Shown in pieces: positions 1 to 6,127 of a stretch of 7,347 bases of DNA. A program made the position numbers and the translations under genes. Position 1 is the stretch's first letter; every line of letters begins with the position of its first letter. This DNA is from an uncultured Roseburia sp. (lineage in GTDB: Bacteria > Bacillota > Clostridia > Lachnospirales > Lachnospiraceae): positions 1 through 7,347 of the forward strand of contig CAMGET010000057.1 of the NCBI GenBank assembly GCA_946055175.1, given 5' to 3'. The notes below the pieces were generated by a model. That model was not told the origin of the DNA and searched no databases. It worked only from the letters and a program-made list of their open reading frames with translations.

Positions 1-356
1 GCTTTCTCAATTCCAAGCAAATCCAGAGTATGTACATCTTCATTGGTTACCACCGTTTCTTCCGGATATTCATATTCTACATTTACGGTTATCGTCTTTA
101 ACACACGACCTGCGGCAGCAATACACACTTCGGTTAACGGCTGTTTTATCTGGGCTTCCAGCTGCTCTTTTACTTTTGCAATTGTCTTTCCGACCCTTCC
201 AATATCATGAATCTGACCGTCAATCATAGCTCTGGTCTCATGCTCCATAATGCATTGTGCCACCACGATAAAGCTATGCTCATCCTCTCGGTATCCAACT
301 GTACCTACAACATTTCTTGTCCCGATATCCAATCCAAATACAAATGGCTGTTCCAT
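1..356 (-). other. FtsA-like actin-fold ATPase domain (N-terminal part only)
   Basis: This is the second half of the visible fusion frame, from the in-frame ATG at 356 (residue 203) to the window edge. It carries an actin/Hsp70-superfamily phosphate-1 motif, GLDIGTRNVVGTVG (210-223), then a strand-rich stretch, DGQIHDIGRVGKTI (248-261) and IAAAGRVLKT (281-290). These resemble the opening of the large FtsA-domain proteins of clostridia, which are often described as cell division FtsA domain-containing proteins and are longer than classical FtsA. Classical FtsA tethers FtsZ to the membrane. Whether this relative does so is unknown, and any C-terminal membrane anchor lies outside the window. The domain begins within a few residues of where CoaE normally ends, so the linker is nearly absent. 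It may be made only as part of the fusion or also from its own start. Confidence 0.7.
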
Positions 357-962
357 TCTGACTATCTTCTCCTTTGTCAAAGCTTGATCTATCTGTAAAA
401 AAGTTTCCGATAAATCTCCATTATTGTCAATGATAACTTTACACTTTTCGCGATATGTTTCTTCCGGTAACTGGCTCGCAAAAATCTGCTCCACCTTTTC
501 CTTCGAGTATCCTCTGGACGCCATCAGACGATTTGCGCGATTTTCCGGTGTTGTATAAATATACCATAATTCATCGCAAATCTCATCATACCGTTCTTCA
601 ATTAGCAGTGCAGCTTCCAAAACCAACAACTCCAGTTCGTTTTTCTCCCGTTCGATTCGAAGCTGTTCCCTGACATATTCTTTCACTGCAGGATGTACAA
701 TCGCATTCAGTTTCCGACGTTTTTCATCAGAAGAAAAAATCATATCTGCTAGCTTTTTACGGTCAAAGCTGCCATCCGGTGCAAAAATATCTTCCTCCAG
801 GAATGCTTCCGCGAGCTGCACAAAACATTTCGTTCCCGACTCCATTAAGTCATGGGCAATTTCATCTGCCAGCATGACTTTTGTATGCTTTTTTTCACTT
901 AAGTACTGTAAAATCGCACTTTTCCCTGCACCGACTCCGCCGGTAATTCCAATAAATCTCAT
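1..962 (-). CDS. coaE: Dephospho-CoA kinase fused in frame to an FtsA-like actin-fold protein (3' end beyond window)
   Basis: Reading the minus strand codon by codon from the ATG at 962 gives 320 codons with no stop, so the protein continues past the left edge. Residues 1-200 are a complete dephospho-CoA kinase, the cytosolic enzyme that phosphorylates the 3'-hydroxyl of dephospho-CoA with ATP in the last step of CoA synthesis. Visible signs are the P-loop GITGGVGAGKS (5-15), the ADEIAHDL segment with the likely catalytic D33, the HP pair at 90-91, a lid-like NRLMASRGYS (144-153) and the terminal IIDNNGD (177-183). CoaE proteins usually end near 195-206 residues, but here the frame runs straight into M203 and an FtsA-like domain (GLDIGTRN at 210-217). 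The start lies 12 bp after the polA stop and is preceded by GGAG with a 5-nt spacer, so translation is probably coupled to polA. The CoaE call is firm. The fusion is seen directly, but a sequencing error that removed a stop cannot be excluded. Confidence 0.9.
   Translation of the reverse strand, partial: MRFIGITGGVGAGKSAILQYLSEKKHTKVMLADEIAHDLMESGTKCFVQLAEAFLEEDIFAPDGSFDRKKLADMIFSSDEKRRKLNAIVHPAVKEYVREQLRIEREKNELELLVLEAALLIEERYDEICDELWYIYTTPENRANRLMASRGYSKEKVEQIFASQLPEETYREKCKVIIDNNGDLSETFLQIDQALTKEKIVRMEQPFVFGLDIGTRNVVGTVGYREDEHSFIVVAQCIMEHETRAMIDGQIHDIGRVGKTIAKVKEQLEAQIKQPLTEVCIAAAGRVLKTITVNVEYEYPEETVVTNEDVHTLDLLGIEK
354..375 (-). promoter_or_regulatory. Internal Shine-Dalgarno and candidate ATG for the FtsA-like part
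   Basis: On the coding strand AAAGGAG (375-369) is followed by 12 nt and then ATG (356-354), in the same frame as coaE. The match to the anti-Shine-Dalgarno is strong, but the spacing is longer than the usual 5-9 nt. The ATG falls exactly where stand-alone FtsA-like homologues would be expected to start. It looks like the start signal of a formerly separate gene and could still give a second, shorter product. Use of this start is inference. Confidence 0.5.
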
Positions 963-974
963 TTCTTCTCCATC
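963..974 (-). promoter_or_regulatory. Ribosome binding site of coaE in the polA-coaE gap
   Basis: The whole 12-nt gap between the polA stop codon and the coaE ATG is a ribosome binding site: GGAG at 971-968 with a 5-nt spacer. There is no room for a promoter or terminator, so coaE must be transcribed with polA or from inside it. Confidence 0.75.
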
Positions 975-3695
975 CTACTTGGCTTCATACCAGTTTTCTC
1001 CGGTATGCTCCTCTACTTCCAATGTAACAGAAAGTTCTGCCGCCTGCTTCATGCCGTTTACTAAAATTTCCCGTACTTGTTCGATTTCATCCTTTGCCGT
1101 CTCAATCAGCAGTTCATCGTGTACCGTTACAATCAGACGTGATTTTAAGCCCTTTGTAATCAGTGCATCATGGACACGATTCATTGCAATCTTTATGATA
1201 TCTGCCGCAGTTCCCTGAATCGGCGCATTCATTGCCACACGCTCTCCAAAGGAACGCTGCATAAAATTGCTGCTCGCTAACTCCGGGATTGGTCTTCGTC
1301 TGCCAAACATAGTAGTTACATAGCCGTTTTCTTTAGCATCTGCCACCAATTTATCCAAAAATCCTTTTATCTTAGGATAGGTTTCAAAATAGCTGTTAAT
1401 ATAGGCTTCCGCTTCTTTTTTGCTGATGCTTAAGTCCTGACTTAGTCCAAAAGAGCTGATACCATATACAATTCCGAAATTTACTGCTTTTGCGTTCCTA
1501 CGTTGTAAATCAGTAACTTCATCAAATGGAATATGGAACACCTGCGAAGCAGTAATCCTGTGAATATCCTGTGCCTGCTTATAGGCCTCAATCAATTTTT
1601 CATCTCCGGACATATGTGCAAGCACACGAAGCTCGATCTGGGAATAGTCCGCATCCATAAAAACAAATCCCTCCCCCGGAAGGAAGGCTTTCCGGATTAA
1701 TCTTCCCAATTCGATTCGCATCGGAATATTCTGTAGGTTCGGGTCCGTACTGCTTAAACGTCCCGTTACCGTTATTGTCTGATTAAAATTCGTATGAATT
1801 CTGCCGTCCTCCGCTACAAAGTGCACCAATCCGTCTGCATAAGTGGATTTTAGCTTCGCAAGCTGACGGTATTCTAATATATCTGCCACAATTGGATAAT
1901 CCGGTGCCAGTTTTTCCAAAACCTCTGCTGCTGTAGAATATCCTGTTTTTGTTTTCTTTCCATATGGCAGTTCTAATTTTTCAAATAAAATAACGCCCAG
2001 TTGTTTCGGAGAATTAATGTTAAACGCTTCTCCTGCTTCCTCATATATCTGTTTTTCTAATTCTGCAATGCGGACAGCCAGCTTGTCTCCGTATTCCTTC
2101 AACGCTGCGGTATCTAATATAATCCCTGTCTCTTCCATGTCCGCCAGCGTATATACCAAAGGCATTTCAATTTCTCTAAAAAGCTCATACATCTCTGTGG
2201 CCTTCAGTTCTTCCTCCATTGCCTTTTTCGCAGCAAATGCAGTATATGCTTCATAGCAGGCATATTTTAAGGCTTCCGCCGGCTTCTCTGTAAATGCAGC
2301 TTCAATAGCAAGTTTACCAAGTAAGTCCACTCGAGAAGGAATCATCATGGATACATAATCTTTTGCCAAATCCTCATAAGGATACTCATTTTTCAGCGGA
2401 TTTAATAAATACGCTGCAATGACAGCATCAAAAAGATTTTCCTGATTTAGTACTCCTTTTTGTTTCTGTTCTAGCATACCAAGCAGCTTAAGCTGCGGTT
2501 TTAAATCCAATGTTACATATTCCTCTGCTGCGCTCTCTGTCAAAAGAGAAACTAAAACATCGCTGCTCAACTCCTTACTGCACTGAAAGAAGTACGTATC
2601 TTTCTCTCCAAAAGACACCGCCATACCGAAAAACCGATTTATCTGCGGTGTGGCAAACAGGCTCATCTGTCCAAGTTCTTCTGTCTGTCCCTTTTCCTCT
2701 TCAAACGGTATTATTTTAAACGCGCATAAACCACCCTTGATTTTTGCAAAAATTTTCCGGGCTTTTTTTTCTTCCGTTATAAATTGAAAGTGCTCCTCTG
2801 CCTGATTTTTCGGTGCTTCCACCTCAAATCTGCCAAGCAGCTGCTTAAACTCCAGACGCTTACAAAGTAAATATGCTTCTTCTGTATACAAATCAGAAAT
2901 CTGCTCTAATCTGGCATTTTTGATATCATAATCAATCTTGGCATTCGTCTCAATGGTTGCAAGTGTCTTGCTCATCTGCGCCATATCATAATGTTCTTTT
3001 AAATTGGTACTCGCTCTCGGAGGCTTGATTTCCTCCACATGCTCATAGGCATTTTCAATGCTCTTATACTGCGCGATTAAAGCTGTGGCAGTCTTTTCCC
3101 CAATGCCCGGTACCCCAGGAATATTGTCAGAAGTATCTCCCATTAACGCCTTGACATCAATAAATTCCGTTGGTGTCACCTGATATTTCAAAAGAACATC
3201 CTTTGCATAATAATCCTCAATTTCAGTTCCGGTTTTCTTTGTTTTGGGAATCCGGATTTTGATATGGTCTGTCGCAAGCTGCAGTAAATCTCTGTCGCCG
3301 GATACAATGGACACTTCCATTCCGGCTTCCTCGCATCTTTTTGCAAGCGTTCCTAAAATATCATCCGCTTCATAGCCTTCTTTTGTCACAACCGGAACTC
3401 CCATTGCAGCAAGCATCTCTTTCATGACCGGAACCTGTTGCCGCAGTTCATCTGCCATCGGCTTTCTGGTTCCCTTATAAGCATCATACATTTTGTGGCG
3501 AAAGGTCGGTGCTGACAAATCAAATGCCACCATCAGATAATTTGGTTTTTCCTCTTCTAAAATCTTAAACAGAATGTTTAAAAATCCATACACCGCATTG
3601 GTATGCAGCCCCTCCGAATTGGTCAAATCCGGAATTCCAAAAAATGCTCTGTTTAAAATACTATGTCCGTCAATCAACACCAGCTTTTCGCTCAT
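975..3695 (-). CDS. polA: DNA polymerase I (5'-nuclease plus polymerase, proofreading site lost)
   Basis: This 906-residue family A DNA polymerase fills gaps and removes RNA primers during Okazaki-fragment maturation and excision repair. The N-terminal flap/5'-nuclease domain (about 1-290) shows LIDGHS with D9, AFD (57-59), EADD (109-112), SGDRD (132-136) and the helix-hairpin-helix region GDTSDNIPGVPGIGEKTA (186-203). The middle region (about 300-500) aligns with the 3'-5' exonuclease, but the expected DxE reads FKI in CAFKIIP (324-330), and the later acidic and YxxxD positions also look replaced (LDLKPQLK, YACYEAYTAF). The polymerase domain (about 510-906) is intact: motif A DYSQIELR with D683, O-helix RRNAKAVNFGIVYG with K736, F740 and Y744, and motif C VHDE with D860. 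Length and motif spacing match Escherichia coli Pol I with a constant offset of 22 residues. The start follows GAAAGGG (3709-3703) at 7 nt. It lies between pepP and coaE on the same strand. Confidence 0.97.
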   Translation of the reverse strand: MSEKLVLIDGHSILNRAFFGIPDLTNSEGLHTNAVYGFLNILFKILEEEKPNYLMVAFDLSAPTFRHKMYDAYKGTRKPMADELRQQVPVMKEMLAAMGVPVVTKEGYEADDILGTLAKRCEEAGMEVSIVSGDRDLLQLATDHIKIRIPKTKKTGTEIEDYYAKDVLLKYQVTPTEFIDVKALMGDTSDNIPGVPGIGEKTATALIAQYKSIENAYEHVEEIKPPRASTNLKEHYDMAQMSKTLATIETNAKIDYDIKNARLEQISDLYTEEAYLLCKRLEFKQLLGRFEVEAPKNQAEEHFQFITEEKKARKIFAKIKGGLCAFKIIPFEEEKGQTEELGQMSLFATPQINRFFGMAVSFGEKDTYFFQCSKELSSDVLVSLLTESAAEEYVTLDLKPQLKLLGMLEQKQKGVLNQENLFDAVIAAYLLNPLKNEYPYEDLAKDYVSMMIPSRVDLLGKLAIEAAFTEKPAEALKYACYEAYTAFAAKKAMEEELKATEMYELFREIEMPLVYTLADMEETGIILDTAALKEYGDKLAVRIAELEKQIYEEAGEAFNINSPKQLGVILFEKLELPYGKKTKTGYSTAAEVLEKLAPDYPIVADILEYRQLAKLKSTYADGLVHFVAEDGRIHTNFNQTITVTGRLSSTDPNLQNIPMRIELGRLIRKAFLPGEGFVFMDADYSQIELRVLAHMSGDEKLIEAYKQAQDIHRITASQVFHIPFDEVTDLQRRNAKAVNFGIVYGISSFGLSQDLSISKKEAEAYINSYFETYPKIKGFLDKLVADAKENGYVTTMFGRRRPIPELASSNFMQRSFGERVAMNAPIQGTAADIIKIAMNRVHDALITKGLKSRLIVTVHDELLIETAKDEIEQVREILVNGMKQAAELSVTLEVEEHTGENWYEAK

Positions 3696-3739
3696 ACTAA
3701 AACCCTTTCATGCCGGAGTCTTCTCTCCGGTCTGCTATT
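3696..3739 (-). promoter_or_regulatory. pepP-polA gap: small hairpin followed by polA ribosome binding site
   Basis: The 44-nt gap holds a perfect 6-bp inverted repeat, CCGGAG and CTCCGG (3730-3725 and 3718-3713 on the coding strand), with a 6-nt loop. The ribosome binding site GAAAGGG (3709-3703) lies 3 nt beyond the stem. No uridine run directly follows the stem, so it does not look like an intrinsic terminator. It could be an mRNA processing or stability element, or have no role. Confidence 0.5.
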
Positions 3740-5530
3740 TTAAATCGCACGTGTGTAGTGCTTTAACCACTCATTTTCTTCCTCTGTCATATAAGGAGAA
3801 AGCACGCGGTATACCATGGCATGATACTCGTTTAACATTTTTTTCTCACGTCCCGTCATTTCATCCGGATCAATGGCATCCAAATCAATCGGTGCGTAAG
3901 TAATATTTTCAAAATACATAAACTGTCCATATTCATTTTTCTCGCCCTTATGGCAAACCAGTTCATTTTCGGTACGGATACCATATTTTCCTTCTAAGTA
4001 TACACCCGGTTCATCCGTAGTAATCATGCCTTCCTCTAACGTACCGTTGTCCTTTCTTTCCGGAACAATTCTCCAACGGAAACCGTTTGGTCCCTCATGT
4101 ACGTTTAAGATGTAACCGACACCATGTCCGGTTCCGCACTTGTAATCAATGTTCAAATCCCAAAGCGGACCACGGGATAAAATGTCTAAGTTTAATCCGC
4201 AGCAGCCGTATAAGAACTTGGCATTTGCCAGGTTTAAGTTGGAACGGCAGACCGTTGTAAAATGCAAGCGCATCTCATCTGTAATTGGTCCCAATGCCAT
4301 GGTTCTGGTAATGTCCGTTGTACCTTCGTAATAATGTCCGCCGGAATCTACCAGTAAAAAGCCTTCCGGTTTCAGCTCGGCATTTGATTCCGGTGTTGCG
4401 GAATAATGCATCATCGCCGCATTGGCTCCGTAAGCAGAAATCGTATTGAAGCTTATCTCAATAAATCCATCCTGCTCTTTCCGACGTTCTTCCAGATAAT
4501 CAGAAGCAGAAATCTCTGTCATTGGGATTTTGCCGATATTGGTCTTCAACCAGTACATAAACTTTGTAAATGCCACACCGTCTTTTACATGGGCATTTCT
4601 TGTATTATCTACTTCTACTGGATTTTTAACTGCACGCATCAGTTCTGTCGGATTTACCTGATTGATTACTTCAATACCGTCTGCTAAGCTGTTATGGATA
4701 CGATAATTAACTCCACTCTCATTCATCAGCACTTTTGCTGTCGCCGGAATGGTTTTCACATACTCATAAATATCCTCATAAGGTCTGGTTGAGATATGAT
4801 TTTCCTGTAAGTATGCCTTTACGGTATCATCCAGTACTTCTTCCTGCAAAAACCAGATACAGTCTGTCTCATTCATGACCAGATAAGATAAGATGACCGG
4901 AACACATTTAATATCATGTGCTCTGACATTTAAAAGCCATGCAATATCATAAAGGCATGTCAAAATATGGGTATCTGCTCCTGCTTCACGCATTTTTGCC
5001 CGCACATCGGCAAGCTTTGCCGCGGTACTCTTACCGGAGTATTTTTCTTCTAAAATAAACGGACTTGTTTTGGAAAGAGCCGGTCTGTCAGTCCAGATTA
5101 GATCCACCAAGTCCTCATTCACATACAATCTGCCATTCTTTTTTTCTGCAATTCCCAAAAGCTTTTTGCCCCAGGTACTGTTTACCACACGTCCGTCAAA
5201 GCCAAGGCATCCGCCTTCCGGCAATTGTTCTTCCAGATATTCATCAACGGTCGGGACACCTTCTTCTGCCATACGAAACAGTGTCACACCGCTTCCATCA
5301 AGCTGGCGCTCTGCCTGTACAAAATATCTTCCGTCTGTCCAAAGGCCTGCCTTTTCCTGTGTAATGACCGCGGTTCCTGCGGAGCCTGTAAATCCTGTCA
5401 TGAAGGCTCTTGCCTTAAAATATTCTCCCACATACTCTGATTCGTGAAAATCTGCGGTCGGAACCACATAAATGTCAATTCCTCTTTTTGTCATTTCGGC
5501 ACGAAGTGCCTGTAATCTCTCCGGTATCAT
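3740..5530 (-). CDS. pepP: Xaa-Pro aminopeptidase, M24B family, long three-domain form
   Basis: This 596-residue cytosolic metallopeptidase should release an N-terminal residue that is followed by proline, in the turnover of proline-containing peptides. Two creatinase-like N-terminal domains occupy about residues 1-155 and 157-310, the catalytic pita-bread domain about 312-530, and a short C-terminal cap region (YFENITYAPIDLDAI, from 539) completes it. All five expected dinuclear metal ligands are visible: D395 in LLVDSGG, D406 in TTDITRT, H469 in GTGHGVG, E507 in TDEPGVY and E521 in RTENEL. H478 in NVHEG is a likely catalytic histidine. The length matches the eukaryotic-type APP1-like proteins common in clostridia and not the bacterial PepP of about 440 residues, so the symbol is used in the broad sense. 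AGAGGAG (5544-5538) lies 7 nt before the ATG. The gene starts 20 bp after the thioesterase stop. Confidence 0.95.
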   Translation of the reverse strand: MIPERLQALRAEMTKRGIDIYVVPTADFHESEYVGEYFKARAFMTGFTGSAGTAVITQEKAGLWTDGRYFVQAERQLDGSGVTLFRMAEEGVPTVDEYLEEQLPEGGCLGFDGRVVNSTWGKKLLGIAEKKNGRLYVNEDLVDLIWTDRPALSKTSPFILEEKYSGKSTAAKLADVRAKMREAGADTHILTCLYDIAWLLNVRAHDIKCVPVILSYLVMNETDCIWFLQEEVLDDTVKAYLQENHISTRPYEDIYEYVKTIPATAKVLMNESGVNYRIHNSLADGIEVINQVNPTELMRAVKNPVEVDNTRNAHVKDGVAFTKFMYWLKTNIGKIPMTEISASDYLEERRKEQDGFIEISFNTISAYGANAAMMHYSATPESNAELKPEGFLLVDSGGHYYEGTTDITRTMALGPITDEMRLHFTTVCRSNLNLANAKFLYGCCGLNLDILSRGPLWDLNIDYKCGTGHGVGYILNVHEGPNGFRWRIVPERKDNGTLEEGMITTDEPGVYLEGKYGIRTENELVCHKGEKNEYGQFMYFENITYAPIDLDAIDPDEMTGREKKMLNEYHAMVYRVLSPYMTEEENEWLKHYTRAI

Positions 5531-5550
5531 AGCGTTGCTCCTCTTATGTT
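5531..5550 (-). promoter_or_regulatory. Ribosome binding site of the Xaa-Pro aminopeptidase gene
   Basis: The 20-nt gap after the thioesterase stop contains AGAGGAG at 5544-5538 and a 7-nt spacer to ATG. This is a near-ideal signal and fixes the start. The gap is too short for a separate promoter or terminator, which supports cotranscription with the thioesterase gene. Confidence 0.75.
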
Positions 5551-6018
5551 TTAATTATTACCATTTCCAAATTCGAAAAATTTTGTATCAATTTCCGGAT
5601 AAGACCGTTTCAAAGAAATTGGTTTTCCCGAACGATTCAAAAAGCAGTGTGAACTTGTTCCCGTAGCACGGAGTTCTCCTGTTTTCTTATCTGTAATACG
5701 ATACTCAAATTCCATCTTTATGCCATTGTATTTTGTAATTTTCGGTTCAATAATCACGGTATCCGCAAAATGTGTCATGCTATGATATTCACAGGACACG
5801 GACAGCACCGGACTGATAATCTCCATTGCCTCCATCTCTTTATAGGAGAGTCCTACCTGTTCCATTAGATCCAGACGAGCCTCTTCCATCCAGCGGATAT
5901 AGTTAGAATGACGAATAATCCCCATCTGATCGGTCTCGTAATACTTCGCATTGTGCTCATACGGATGAATAAAAATCTTCCCATCACCTGCATCAAAAAT
6001 CTTTACTTCATTTGCCAT
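5551..6018 (-). CDS. Acyl-CoA thioesterase, hot-dog fold (YbgC/4HBT type)
   Basis: This 155-residue protein belongs to the 4-hydroxybenzoyl-CoA thioesterase-like hot-dog family, whose members hydrolyse acyl-CoA or acyl-ACP thioesters. The signature YYETDQMGIIRHSNYIRWME (26-45) contains the presumed catalytic D30 and the HSNY turn leading into the long central helix of the hot-dog fold. The following strands (PVLSVSCEYHSMTHFADTV, then EFEYRI and GTSSHCFLN) fit the curved sheet. About 20 residues precede the fold, slightly longer than in the shortest family members. There is no signal peptide, so it should act in the cytosol. Substrate length cannot be read from the sequence. The ATG follows AGAAAGG with 12 nt between, which is long, so initiation may be modest; I see no better in-frame start. 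It is the first gene after the promoter near 6090-6118 and heads the cluster. The CoA kinase downstream gives a loose CoA link. Confidence 0.9.
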   Translation of the reverse strand: MANEVKIFDAGDGKIFIHPYEHNAKYYETDQMGIIRHSNYIRWMEEARLDLMEQVGLSYKEMEAMEIISPVLSVSCEYHSMTHFADTVIIEPKITKYNGIKMEFEYRITDKKTGELRATGTSSHCFLNRSGKPISLKRSYPEIDTKFFEFGNGNN

Positions 6019-6051
6019 AAAAAATCACGACCTTTCTGAATAAAACCATGC

Positions 6052-6078
6052 TGTTTTGACGGCAATTCTATCAAAACA
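6052..6078 (-). repeat. 8-bp perfect inverted repeat in the leader (possible operator or stem-loop)
   Basis: The arms TGTTTTGA and TCAAAACA (6078-6071 and 6059-6052 on the coding strand) are perfect complements separated by 11 nt. They start about 5 nt after the predicted transcription start and end about 33 nt before the thioesterase ATG. The arm centres are 19 bp apart, roughly two helical turns, which would suit a dimeric repressor. The same bases could form an A+U-rich RNA stem. No uridine run follows, so it is not a terminator. Confidence 0.5.
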
Positions 6079-6089
6079 TACACTTATTT

Positions 6090-6118
6090 ATTTTAACATT
6101 TTCGCTTATGTATTTCAA
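6090..6118 (-). promoter_or_regulatory. Sigma-A-type promoter with extended -10 for the thioesterase-pepP-polA-coaE cluster
   Basis: On the coding strand TTGAAA (6118-6113) and TAAAAT (6095-6090) are separated by exactly 17 bp, and the spacer ends in TGT, giving the extended -10 TGnTAAAAT. Each hexamer differs from consensus at one position. Transcription should start near 6083, leaving a leader of about 65 nt before the thioesterase ATG. The -35 lies only 9 nt after the stop codon of the upstream membrane-protein gene. Confidence 0.75.
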
Positions 6119-6127
6119 CAAAAAGGG

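Noticed and set aside
874..1218. Plus-strand open frame of 114 codons opposite the 3' end of polA and the 5' end of coaE
   Set aside because: It is antisense to two clearly functional genes, has a serine/phenylalanine-rich composition typical of reversed coding sequence, and shows no recognisable family.
5065..5447. Overlapping plus-strand open frames of up to 125 codons opposite pepP
   Set aside because: Several frames are open at once over the same stretch, as expected from codon bias on the opposite strand. None has a recognisable domain.
6035..6068. A second promoter in the leader, TTGCCG with TATTCA at 17-bp spacing
   Set aside because: Both hexamers match consensus poorly and the -10 abuts the ribosome binding site, leaving almost no leader. 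The promoter at 6118-6090 is much better.
6019..6083. Riboswitch or other structured leader before the thioesterase
   Set aside because: The predicted leader is only about 65 nt with one A+U-rich stem and no terminator or recognised aptamer motif.
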